The position numbers were made by a program, and so were the translations under genes. Below are positions 1 to 12,672 of a DNA stretch of 64,000 nucleotides, piece by piece (within the stretch, counting starts at the first letter, position 1; each line of letters begins with the position of its first letter). Below the pieces are notes generated by a model. The model did no database searches, was not told where the DNA came from, and saw only the letters and a program-made list of their open reading frames with translations. This DNA comes from Steinernema hermaphroditum (Eukaryota; Nematoda; Chromadorea; Rhabditida; Steinernematidae), in assembly GCA_030435675.1 (NCBI GenBank), contig CM059625.1:8680001-8744000 (forward strand). The letters run 5' to 3'.

Positions 1-579
1 TTATCGATGCAGAGTTGGCTGATGGTTGCCGATCGAACGTAGGAACGAGGCTGCGGTCAGAGTCCGGAGGAGAGAGTGCGGCGCGATGTTGCACGAGACA
101 GAGAGGTGAAGGGAGAGAAGGAAACAACGAACGGAGAGAACGCCGACGACGAAGAAGACTATAAGCACCGAAGACGGCTGAATATGAGGGACAGCGCGCT
201 GGCTTGAATAAGGCCCGCTATAGACCCAACACCGCAAACAGTCCGGATTGTTTGATTCTTTGCGAGCGTATTCTTTCTATTGAAACCTGCATCTCGGAAT
301 TGCAGAAATGGAGTTCAATACTTTGAACTATAAAAAGCGTTCAATGGAAAAGGGAGTAATATTCGAAGCATTCTTTGAAAATGGTTCAACTTCATTTGAA
401 AACATACTTTCTCGTTGTTTGAACTAACAAGCTACTCAAAATAAGCTCACTTTGGTATTTAAGGAAATGTCAAACGGATATTTGATGTCAAAGAACTGTG
501 GGGAAACCGACGTCAAGAACGTCTACAATCCGAAGATCTGACTCTATCCGCTTAAGGACTGAACACCTTAATCTTCCTA

Positions 580-799
580 AGGATCATACTTATTCACGCC
601 ATGCGATATGGTGTCTTCTCGTCAGAGTAAAGTCCACTTTAATCCGTCGCAAACAGCGACTTCTACGCGAGCAAACAATCTGTGCACGAAAGAAGCATCT
701 TCTGGAAACGCAGAAAACAAATTTCGCGCAGCTAATCGTCCAAGAGGACGAAAACGCTGCGCCGCCGCTATGGAAAACGGAAAACGACTAAAGAAATAA
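580..799 (+). CDS. Possible terminal exon of an unrecognised basic protein
   Basis: One frame is open from an AAG acceptor-like site near 579 to a TAA at 797-799. It encodes about 72 residues that are rich in Ser, Asn, Arg and Lys and end in a lysine/arginine-rich tail (RPRGRKRC, then GKRLKK). The composition resembles a nuclear-protein C-terminus. No upstream exon with a good donor was found, and an overlapping frame (498-791) is also open, so this may be chance. No family is recognised. Confidence 0.2.
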
Positions 800-814
800 A
801 AATTGGCAAATCTG

Positions 815-838
815 TTTGCATGCCAACGGCTGTTTTCA
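815..838. repeat. 24-bp near-repeat, copy 1 (copy 2 at 2225-2248)
   Basis: Positions 815-838 and 2225-2248 are identical at 22 of 24 bases. Both contain TTTGCATG followed by CAACG and CTGTTTTCA. Copy 2 lies directly before the start codon at 2256 and its end supplies the TTTTCAG acceptor there. Copy 1 has CAAA instead of CAGG at that point, so it would not work as the same acceptor. It could be a shared regulatory element or a relic of a small duplication. Confidence 0.5.
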
Positions 839-2255
839 AATCTGCTAGGCGAACTGAGCAGCCGACGAAGACCACAAATCCATGCTGCAAGTTTGTATGG
901 CGGAGGTAGTGGGAACGTTTGTAGGAGCCGTCACGCACACTACAAATATCACGGAAGTGAATTAATTACTCTAACGAGCTGCTTGCTCGCAAATGCGTTC
1001 TCTCACTAAATGAATGGAACGGTGCGGTTTTTATAATTTGACAAGCGTGCGCACTGATGATTTCCTTTGAAGGTGCCGAGCATGTTCAGACAATCACATT
1101 ATAGGATGCCGAACGGGGTATGTCGGGCGCTGGAGGTGAGCGGAGGCGTGGGTGAAAAGAAATGTCCTGTAATTATAATAAAACCAATTTGTCCCAAATG
1201 GGAAAGTGGGTCACAGTTTTTTTCATGTGAAAAACATCTTGCATGGACAACTTTAACCAAGAGCACTATGATCGCTATTATGTGACCGTACAGTTTCAGA
1301 GGGAGACTGAAATAAATACATAACCTTTTGTAGATAATGAAAATGACAGCATATCCGTGAAGCTGCTTGTTTCATCGAAATGTTGAGTCTACAGACCAAC
1401 AGAAATTGCCTAATGCACAAGGCCTTGTACTGATAGGGCTTTCTTCCCAGCTTCCTGGAATGATTTAAAAAAAAGTGCCGCACTCAAAAGGACAGTCCAC
1501 AGCTTCCTGTATGCTTTTGTAGAAACATGGTTTAAAGCATTTTTAGTTTGGATTACTTCAACAGTAGGACTCTTATCGGTCACGTTGTAGCCTTGCCATC
1601 TGCGTTGAAATATAATAGCTTGGCATAGCTACACTAGCTTTTCTAGCTAAGGGTGGATTGATTCCTGAATTCGCTTGCAATGCCTTGATCTGTTTTTCGT
1701 AAATTTTCGTTGGTGACCAAGCTTTAGTTTTGATTTTCAAATAATTTGCGAGTGGTCCACACAGGAAATGTCATTGAAGAGTGCCCTTGTGGTGTGACAA
1801 TACCCTCTAATGGCGCGAATCCTCGAGTTAAACGGACATGTGACCTCGCGATTATTTGACAACAAATTGTGACATAATTTCTGAGTATTTGGGGCACTCA
1901 AGTGATTTGACTTACCTTTAAATGCACTCCGTCGACTAAATGTGCAACGGCGGCGGTCACTTACGACCCTCATCCCTCCTTCTTAACTTAGTCGGTCTCG
2001 GTTTCCCTTTTACACAGAGATTCATCGTTCGACACCTTCGGTACTTTCTCAGGAGAGGAGGTCGCTACTGCTGGAATCTGTGTCACTATCTAGCGTATAA
2101 TTAATACGAAATTGCGTTTCCCATGCAATTTAAGTTAACGTTTCGTGACGACTTTCGCGATTCATTTCATCTAGACCATCACGGTCGCAGATCGCACTTG
2201 GTATTTAAAAGGACGTGCTATACCTTTGCATGGCAACGACTGTTTTCAGGATACG

Positions 2256-5170
2256 ATGCTCATTTGGGTTTATGTTGCATCAATTTTCTTTATTGCATGC
2301 GCTACGGATGTCAACGAGAGGAGAACTCAGTGCGGTGAACACGCAGCTCCTTCGGGGCTATTTATAGATAAATTTGGAATACCAGGTAAAGAGAGCGCAT
2401 AGCAATATTCGGTATCTTATGTAAGAGGGATCTTCTGTACATGTTATGGCGATAACTACTTCTTGAGTTCCAAGAAAGAGGCTACATAACTGATCATGAG
2501 AAAATCGTGCCTCAAATGCTCATATTTAGAGCTGATATGCGAAACTCCGATCTGTTTCCTCTCATCAGGAAGCGGCAAAGTGAGAACTGACGACTCCGTG
2601 GTAGGTGACTTTTAAAGGTAAAATACGATTTTGTTTATCAGACCTGTAGCAATGAGTTTACTGCTACCGTATGCAAGGGAACAAACGAATGGACGGGTGG
2701 CTTGATGGACTCCAACAACGGAACACATAGAGTGTACGTTAAAATGTCCATTACTGTTTGTAATTTGAGTGCAGGTTGAAGACGGAATGTTGCGAGTACA
2801 GCGAATTGAGCGTAACGAAGCGACCTCGCAAGATCAGCTTACAGGCGGGGGAAAGTTTCCGAGGAGGGCCAGTGAAGTCTCAAGGACAAATAGCATATTT
2901 CGATTTTGTAAAGGAAGTTCGAAAATTGGTCTCCGCTCAAAACAAGTGCGTTTACGCTTCCAAAAATGTCGATATATTCACATTCTGGTTTAGAGTAAGA
3001 TATGAGATAACCGTTCAGCGCATGCCTTGCAGTGGCCCTGAAGTCGAGGAAAAACTTAATGACCGTAAGATATGCTATGATATTTATCCAATCTATGAAA
3101 AATGCAGCCGTTGACCGCGACGAGGACGAGTACCAATACGTGGAAGACGAAAAACCTTATGACTACATGTCATACAATAGACACTACAGAGGAGGTTTAC
3201 GGAAGCGATATGGAGGGATAAGAACGCAGTACTACCACAACCGCGAGCGTTCTCCAAGACGACGAATGTTTGGAGTCCGTCGGGAACAGCTTTTCCCCTT
3301 ACAGACTGATGACTATGACTTCTACGAAAGCGATTTGTTACCTATTTACTCGAGACGATCAAGGTTTGTGTAGAATGAGAAGATATGTCATATGCTGGTC
3401 AAGTTATAGAAAGCCCGTTTACGTTATTCATGGAAGACCAAGGACATATGCCACCGAGACAAACTACAACGCAATGATAGATCCGTCGGAAACCATTCTG
3501 AAGGAAACCGTTCAATCCAACAGTCTCCCTAATATCTATAACATTGGCTCGCAACCAGCTCCAATGCCTTTGGCAGCACCTCCTGCGGCACCCTCTGTAC
3601 CATCTCCTGCAAACCAACAGATTCCTCAGGTTTGATAGTTTCAAATAAATTTGCTCTTACCAATTTTCAGGGTTATATTACCGCTGTTGAGAATACGCAT
3701 TACCCACAACCCCCTTCAAACATATTCCCAACTCAGAGTGCTCCAAATAGTGGATGTGCTTCGGGATGCAGTGCGCCGTCTCCGAACGGCGCATATCCAA
3801 TTGCTGAGCAAAGCGCGCCTACTTACCGAGCTGGCGGTTACAATGCACGAGCCTACAATGGATATTCAGGATACGGGGTTGGTGGTCTTTTCTGTTTTTT
3901 CTTTCTAGTTGGTCCCAGCCAGGGCTGAGCGAGACGAGACTTTTCAACCTCGAGACTCGAGACTTTTCGTTTTGACCTCATTTCAAACAAGTCTAGTTAA
4001 ATCAACAAGAAAGTCTAGTTACTTTCGAGTGAAGTGCTTTTTCGGCTAATTTTTCATCTTCTTGGAATTTGCTTTCCCGGTGACATTGCAAGAAGAGAGC
4101 GGCATGTGCGCTTGGAAGCTATGCTCACATCGCCTTGTAAATAGTCCCTCGGAAAGGAAATAAAAAAGCGACATTCTCAATGTTCCAACCCAATGCATGT
4201 GTGGAGGAAGTGGCTACAAAATTCTCCATCCGATTTCAGACTTTCTTGTTAGGACCCAAAAGTCTCGAGGATTTCTCGAGAGCAAAAAAGCCCTCGAGAC
4301 TTGCACAGCCGTGGTCGCAGCCCGCTAGACATTTGTCTGTTGTTTTTACTTGCTCACCTTTTACTTTCAGAGTTTTGCTGGTGCCCCCGACTTGAACAGT
4401 GCGTTTGCTTCACTGCAATGTTTTAGTGGGGACATGACTGTTCAGACGCCATCGGGAATTAAGCTTGTCAAGGATCTGCAAGTGGGCGACATGGTTCTTT
4501 CGATTCAAGAGTCTCTGGTTTGTCAAGTGTAAGTTGTTTACGTACCTATTCCGTGTCTTCCAGATTTCCTACTCCCCTGTCGTCATGCATCTGCACAAAG
4601 CTGAGAATGAAGACGCCGTCTTCAACAGGATTATTACGGTACCATATGCTTTCTAACATCTCAAGCCTCCCTTATTTAAGGAAGACGGATACGAACTGGA
4701 ACTGACCGACTATCATTTGATCTACTCTTCGAAATGCGGGGAGGATTCCACGAGAAGCATGAAACTCGTTCAAGCTTATAAAGTGCGCGAGGGTCACTGC
4801 GTCTACGTTGTTGCCCATGGAGATCAACGCCTGAAGGCGTCCAAAGTTGTGAGCTTCACAAAGGTGCGGTCTTCCTCTTCCATTCTATTGGACCTGTAGT
4901 GTGTTTTTTAAGATTGAAGGGAAAGGGATCTACGCTCCTCTGACAGCAACCGGAGATATCCTTGTGAGCAATGTACTCGCCAGCTGCCACACGAACATTG
5001 CTGCGCAGACTCTGCAACAAACATTCTTTTCGTGGTGGCGAGCCCTTGAGCGATTGCTGAGCAGAACTTCGCAAAGAAATCAGCTTGCCCATGAGCACGA
5101 CGTCCCCTTCGGAGTAGGGTACTTGACATCCATCATAGATCTTCTCGTGCCGACTTCATTCTTCATCTGA
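2256..5170 (+). CDS. Hedgehog-related secreted protein with C-terminal Hog (Hint) domain
   Basis: This is a multi-exon gene whose acceptors are mostly CAG or TAG. The start at 2256 follows a TTTTCAG acceptor and opens a signal peptide (MLIWVYVASIFFIACA). A cysteine-containing N-terminal region follows (CGEH, TCSNEF, TECCEY). Next comes an Arg/Tyr-rich acidic-basic stretch (around 3110-3370), then a Pro/Ala-rich linker. The C-terminal Hint/Hog domain begins at the autoprocessing cysteine (LQCFSGDMTVQTPSG) and keeps the block with Thr/His (LTDYHLIY) and the late SNVLASCH motif. In this family the Hog domain cleaves itself from the secreted N-terminal part. The N-terminal domain is not a canonical hedge domain. 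It resembles nematode quahog/warthog-type proteins, but I cannot decide which, so no symbol is given. A MITE-like insert occupies the 493-bp intron just before the Hog exons (3878-4370). Confidence 0.85.
3919..4314. mobile_element. MITE-like element in an intron of the Hog gene
   Basis: The intron 3878-4370 is about ten times longer than its neighbours. Its ends carry imperfect inverted repeats. The left end has CCAGGGCTGAGCGAGAC, and the reverse complement of the right end has CCACGGCTGTGCAAGTC. Inside each is a CCTCGAGACTTTT-type repeat with several CTCGAG palindromes. There is no coding capacity, which fits a non-autonomous DNA transposon. The target-site duplication was not identified, so the borders are approximate. 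Confidence 0.5.
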
Positions 5171-5237
5171 TCGTCCTCATCAGAACGTAGCATTGTCATT
5201 CGATGGCCACCACCTAATAATTATTTATTACTGCCTG

Positions 5238-5243
5238 AATAAA
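5238..5243 (+). terminator. AATAAA poly(A) signal of the Hog-domain gene
   Basis: An AATAAA hexamer lies about 70 bp after the TGA at 5168-5170 and before the convergent PTP-like gene ends at 5328. It is the nearest canonical signal to that stop codon. Confidence 0.6.
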
Positions 5244-5327
5244 GCAGACTGACAAAATAAATACAATATAAATATGACAATATCCCTTGTAAGCATTACT
5301 CCGATACCTCTCCAATGGGCCAACCCC

Positions 5328-7232
5328 TCAGTCAGAACCATCGATTAGGTCGTTGTACGCTGCTATGAACCCGACACCTGGAAAAAGTCCTCCTAACGTC
5401 AGCAGGTCATAGCGAGACGTAACGTAAGGCAATATCCAATCCAAAACACAACGATATATGTACAAATACTGCTTGTAGTTAGCAACTGCATGCTTCCGCT
5501 GCAATCTAACAAAGAGACAGCTGCTAAGAACGGCATTTTCGACGCCGACAGATCCTCGAGCTATCTGGCACAAGACTGTTTCAATGGCAACCAAAGTTCC
5601 AGTCTTGCTACATCCATCAAGACAGTGAACTACTGTAGGACTGTTCGACGTTCTAGATCTGAAAATTTTTAATAATGTTCGATACTGAAGAACGAATCTC
5701 AGCATTACCTGCGGAGCAGACGCAAAGGCCACGACGTGTCCTTATAACTATTCCAGTTCCACTGCCAATGCTGCAGATACAAGGGTTCTTCATCAGAGTC
5801 CATATATGATATTTCGAGGAGAGTGACTGTAAAAAGTGGATCCGTGTGGAAGGTGACGTTTAAATTCTTAATCAACAGTGATCCACAGACCTTCGAACTG
5901 CCTTTGTCCCTATAATCGTGAACAACATAGAGTAAGTAATGAGACGACACTTACCGGGGCCAGTAAATAGGACACACTCTACCGGGCTGTTTAGTAAGAT
6001 TTTTATCTTCAGTGTCACATGCGGAACAAAGCATGAAGATATATTCGCAGCGCTGTTGATAAACCATTTCCCAGAATGTATTTACTGTGCTACGAAGCGG
6101 GGCCTGAGTGCAGATGAAGCGATTAAAAAGAGGACCACCAGAAACGTAGTTTGCGTGGATAAAATCCGCCGTCCCTCTGGAAGTGCAGTTGTTAAAAACA
6201 GATTACCACGATATTAATCCAAAACTTGTTAGGGTGATAGAATCATCCAAGAAAACTGGCACAATAGGGAAGTCACTTACTGAAACGTAGTTTCAAGCAA
6301 CAGAGATGCAGAAAGTTGTTCCTCTTGGTTACAAACGATTACTCGCGTTCGGTCGAGACACGACAAGCCTTAAACACAAAATCGCAACAAACGAACGATA
6401 CAACAACCTACGGTGGTTCCGGGCTTTTTCCGCAAAGTTTCGTTTGAATGCTGTACACGCAACTTCCGAGGTGTGGAGCTGGATTTTATCGAAAAAGCTA
6501 TCCATAGTGACAAACTCATCAATGAACTTCTGCAAAATATCCGCTATAACTATCGACCATAAAAAAACAAGTTACCGCTAAATTACAAGTGAAACGACCG
6601 GGCTCTGAAATCAGAGACCAGCTCAGCATGTGACGAATGTGTTTCGCGAAATTTTTGATGCGGCTAAGAATGTCGTGGGGAACATTGCCAAAGAAGGCGT
6701 CTTCATCTAAAGGATCTCTCTTCCAGTAGTCCATAAATGAGCTCACAGCTTCCTCCGCCATATCTGACAGGTCATGCTGCCGTTCTCCCAAATATAAGTC
6801 TTCAGCAATTTCTGGGCTAAAATAAATCAGAATAGAATACTTTAAATACGCATGCTCATTATACCCAAATTTCTCAATTGCGTGGGAACGAAACAAGTGG
6901 TCTAAGTCAACCGGTAATCGCTTTCCGTTCGTTTCGTCATCAACAACAATGAGGGAGTTAATTAAATCGCATCTTAAGCGTTCTCCATATAGTCTCTTTT
7001 TCATGTTCTGCTTGATCTGGTGGCTAAAGTCACAGAGTTCACTGTCAACGTGATTACTCTGAAAACAAAACGCGATCACCCATAGTATATTACATTCACA
7101 AACCCATAACTCCTTGAACGACATAATTTTATTCTTGTGTTTCCGACGTCCTTTCTGCTTCAAATTCGCAGCATCTTGATCTTCGGAAATGCTATCAGAT
7201 TCTATCTGCAAGCGAACACTTCGGCCCTGCAT
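5328..7232 (-). CDS. PTP-family pseudophosphatase (EGG-3/4/5-like)
   Basis: Reading downward from the ATG at 7232, the exons join in frame across short introns. The N-terminal region is charged and begins MQGRSVRLQI. A tyrosine-phosphatase domain follows with clear family landmarks: CLDRTRVIV, ADFIHANYVSGG, FICTQAPL, TFWEMVYQQ and VVHCLDGCSKTGT. Three catalytic or substrate motifs are altered. The phosphotyrosine-loop KNRY reads RNHR. The WPD aspartate is absent (the region reads WNS or WPL depending on alignment). The P-loop HCx5R is HCLDGCSK, which keeps Cys but replaces Arg with Lys. The protein is therefore probably catalytically dead and may bind phosphotyrosine proteins instead. Among known nematode proteins this recalls the egg-activation pseudophosphatases EGG-3, EGG-4 and EGG-5, which scaffold the DYRK kinase MBK-2. 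The specific member is not resolved, and other nematode PTP expansions are possible. Confidence 0.8.
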
Positions 7233-9796
7233 AGCACCTGCAACCACGAAAAAGAAGTAAAATACAACACGTAATAAATAGAAAATACAAGCGAGCAATG
7301 GCGCAAAGTGGCATTTAGCAACCGATAATACGATAACATAAATAAACACAAGACCGCATACTAGCAAAAGAAGAGAAATGCAGCAAAATGTTTAATTCAA
7401 ATACAATGCGAGACTATAACTTAAATTTCTGCAAATATTTGATTTGCGCGCTAGACATCGATTCGCCATTCTCAAACGGCGGGTGGCGCGCGCTGGTGCA
7501 AACATTCGTGGTGGAAGTATATGTGAAGTATATATGCGATTTTTCTGCGCCGCGACCTCGCTCGCCAATGATCACTGTTTCTAGTGTATATACGCTTGGA
7601 AGTGTTAATTTATGTCCATATCTAGCGATTGTAAATTGAACGATGGTATTCCCTGCGTTGAGATGAGACCTTCCTCCTTCTTCTAGGAGTGTAGATAACC
7701 CTTAAGCGTTTTGGTCAGTTACGGGGTTTTGTGGCCAGGCTAACCCTCAACCTTGACCCATCCGGTGTGAGTCGCTTCCTTCTTCCGACTCTGTTCTGCT
7801 CCATCGGTTGACGTCCGTGCGGTCTTTTCGGGTTTTACGAGATATCCTTCCGACCCGGTACTCTGCCGTGGATCGTTTTCCTCCTGCTTCACTCGGCCGG
7901 GGTCGTCGATCTTCAGCTGCTCCAGGAGGCGCCACACTCCGAGCTCTTCTGCTCACTACCGGTGCTGGGAAGCCGACCACTCTCCTCGCGGAGTTCGAAT
8001 CGACTGATCGCCACTGTTGAGATGTGGGGAACGACCGGTCTAGTGGGGTTCATCTTTATCAACAATCACATCCCTTATATGTACAATCGTAGACACAAAA
8101 GGGCGTCTAGTCGGTCTAGATTGCTATCCAACACCCTGCTGCTTTGTTTTGACTACAAAATGCTGTCCATCGCGTACCGTCCTTCGTTTACCCCTCGCGA
8201 TTTCGAATCTGCTCTCCGAACGATAGCTGACGCATCTCAGAACCTTACAACTCAGACACAGTGCCGCCACTCCGTTACCGCGTTAATGGTTCATTTGTTG
8301 GATTTGCGGCTGCTCACTTTACCCCTTGCGGGCCGCCACTTTTTTCTTTCATTGTACACTCATTTGTAGTATTTTTCGGCCAATTAATATCGTTACGCGC
8401 GAGCGCAATTGCCACCGACTTCGTTCTTTCTTCGGCGGAAGCCACCCGCTAGCCGTTAGTCACTTTTATTGGCTGACAATGTGTCAAGTGCGTACCGCAG
8501 TCGTGATGGAGCCATAACGCTCACTTCTTCCTGATCAGCTGACGAGCGGTCATGGAGCGCTTCAAACGTAATCGACTGTCTCTAGCATTGTGCTTGCACG
8601 ATAATGGTAGCCGACGTGGGATGCAACATTATTGCTTGTTTTAGACGAGTTTGCGGTGAAAATAAAAAGATAGGAAAAGACCCCACACCACAATGTTCCA
8701 GTGATCGATTTGCTTGTTAAAATGCTATAAACATTTGTCAGTAGTGTTTCTCAAACTGATTGCGATAATTAATCTTGTCTTTTAGCAGATGAAGAGACTG
8801 ATATGCTGAGCGTTTAAATTAGTTTTCAGTCCACCACCGTATCCTTTGACCGACAGCTCGTTAATAGAAGTATCACTATCAACACTATTAGACCGCTGTC
8901 TTGCTAATTGGACTACGTCTCTGAAGTAACCCCTTCCATTAGAACATTTAATTAACGTCTCCGGCAATCTAGCTTGTAGCACCAATCACAAAATAGTTTG
9001 AGAAGCCAGGAATGCCCCCAAATTCTTGTTCTTTCAAAATTTGTTTCTTATCGGGCACAGCCGATAGAGGGAAAATGGAAAGGCCAGCGAGATGTGCGAT
9101 TAGGATGAAGCCGTTAATTGTTTTCATCAAGCCACATGGATGTATTACACCAATAATAGTAATTGAATAATTTTGCCATAATGTGGTTGTGTTCATTTCG
9201 TGCTGTGACCAATGGAATCAGAATTCTCTGAAACGTCTTTCTTTCTTAGCGCTTCAACACATCTTCGTATGTTTTTGGAAACTTATGATTGTCGAATCAA
9301 AGCGTCGAGTGGTGAAAGCCGACCGGCGTGGCAATCGAAGGCACATCTTATTTCGGTCATAAAAACGGGTGATGGCGGCAACATCTGAGAATTATTCTTA
9401 TTCAAACCATCGGGCCGCTGCACACATTAACGAGTTTCGTTATACGGTATCTTCCATCCGGAAGTCCACTGCAAGTGTCATACCTAGTACTCTTCAGATA
9501 AGAAAAACGACATTCACACTTCTGGTACTCCAGACAAACATGCCAAAACGAGTGCGTAATTGATTCCAAAGAGAGAATGTTTCTCGCACATTCATTCGAT
9601 GAATAGAGGTAATTTAGAATCACAATAGATTTCTGCACGAATTTGTGATGTCTTTCCTATTTGCCGTTAATGCCCACAACGTTAAATCATTGCATTTAAA
9701 AGATATTCACTTTTATTATGCTATATATGGACCATTCCGAGTAGAATCGTTAACAAAGCTGTGAACATAGAAATCGTTCTGGATTCACAAAGCGAA
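7233..9796. other. Intergenic region between PTP-like gene and NK1 homeobox
   Basis: No gene could be supported. A GC-richer stretch around 7740-8020 is open on both strands, a sign of composition rather than coding. Minus-strand frames at 8782-9196 have some protein-like composition (a Ser/Asn-rich piece and a hydrophobic piece), but I could not join them without stops. This may hold regulatory DNA for the homeobox gene whose 3' end is at 9797. Confidence 0.4.
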
Positions 9797-11454
<1,658 letters not shown>

Positions 11455-12672
11455 TTAGGAGGACTTCTTGGCCTGGTAGCTGGCAACCCGTTTCTTGTGA
11501 ACTCCAAGCATCACGAAGGGGACAAAGACGGCCCTGAAGAGAGGGAAGCCAATAAGTGTTCCAAGAGCTACTTGGATGTCATGCAGGAAGCATCCAGGAG
11601 CCAAGTTCCACTGTCCAATTAAGTGGACGGCTTGCTTTGCGTACGTCTTGGGGTCGATAACCCAGATGTCGTTGGCTTCCTCAGAGTCGTACGACGCAAT
11701 CTTTGTAGCGACCAAGAGAGGGATCAAGCACTGGAAAGGTATATTGTCTTTTTTAACAGACGAAAACCGTACTTGAACTCTGACGTTCGATTTGCCGTGC
11801 AGTTCGTATGACAGGGTGTCAGAGAAGAAGCTAAGAGCAGCTTTGCTAGATGGATAGGTTGACATATAGGGGAGAGGTCTCCAGCACTGAAACAATTAGC
11901 TCTCATGATCGATGCAACTGACAACTTTAACGTACAGTCATCGAAGAAAAGTTAACAACAATGCCGAGATTTCGTTTAACCATTCCAGGGAGAATTAGTT
12001 CGATCATCTGAAGAGGACTGTGCAGTTATATAATATATTGGTAAGTTGCGCTACCTTGGTAGGGGTAAGCAAATTCACTTTATAGATAGTGGAAGGGAGG
12101 TTGTTGGGAAGTTCGGTTACGTCTGCCACTTGTGACGGACCTATTCCGGCGCAGTTGACTGGAATTTCATTTTATCACCGAATCTATTTAATCTTCCTTA
12201 TACCTAAGATTCCGACGTCCATTGATTTCAACGCTTCTGGGAGTTGTTCCACGTCGTCCTTCTCAAAATCGAATACCTTCGTAATCACTTCGCAGCTGTA
12301 TCGTTCCACTGAAGCGAAGGGTTTAGGGCACTGAGCGCAACTACTTACCTAACTCATTCTTAACTTTTTCCAGTTTCGTGGGGTTTCGTCCAAGCAAATA
12401 AAACTTTCGGACTCCTCTTGTCGAAGCAAGTTCTTCGATGTAGCATCGACCGATACCATCAGTTCCACCAGTTACAACTGAATATCAAAATGTTTGCTGA
12501 AAATTAATCGATGCTCACCAGTCCACTTATCGAGATAAGGAGTAAGATCATGCTCAGGCCAGATGAAGTGGGCAATGATACTGTGAGCGAGTATAATGAG
12601 GGTTTTGGTAACTCTCACTACAATATAGCTAGAAGCCAATAGCACCACCAACTGACAAACCGAATCGAGCAT
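11455..12672 (-). CDS. Short-chain dehydrogenase, 17-beta-HSD12 / LET-767-like
   Basis: Exons run from the ATG at 12672 to the TAA at 11455. A hydrophobic N-terminal segment ([14 protein letters not shown]) probably anchors the protein in the ER membrane. The Rossmann motif [15 protein letters not shown] and the catalytic YPSSK (with SS just upstream of an FSSMT strand) identify a classical SDR. The family members HSD17B12 and nematode LET-767/STDH act as 3-ketoacyl-CoA reductases in fatty-acid elongation and in sterol metabolism. The C-terminus ends in KKSS, a KKxx-type ER retrieval signal that agrees with membrane localisation. The GTG upstream of the ATG is not needed as a start. The paralogue within the let-767/stdh group is not decided. 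Confidence 0.85.

Larger units (their letters stand above)
1..2255. other. Left-edge region without a secure gene
   Basis: No convincing multi-exon gene could be assembled here. Open frames are short, overlap on both strands and lack recognisable domains. The only stretch that looks possibly coding is at 580-799 (listed separately). The rest probably includes the upstream region of the Hog-domain gene that starts at 2256, and perhaps the edge of a gene lying outside the window. Confidence 0.5.

Noticed and set aside
815..2248. Reading the 24-bp repeat as an RFX X-box
   Set aside because: Both copies miss two or more positions of the X-box consensus, so a ciliary-gene site is not supported.
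7962..8369. 135-codon plus-strand open frame
   Set aside because: Low-information Ser/Leu/Arg composition, no domain, no splice partner and no homology I recognise.
8782..9196. Two minus-strand frames that looked like exons
   Set aside because: Every junction I tried gave an immediate stop or wrong phase, and no family was recognised.
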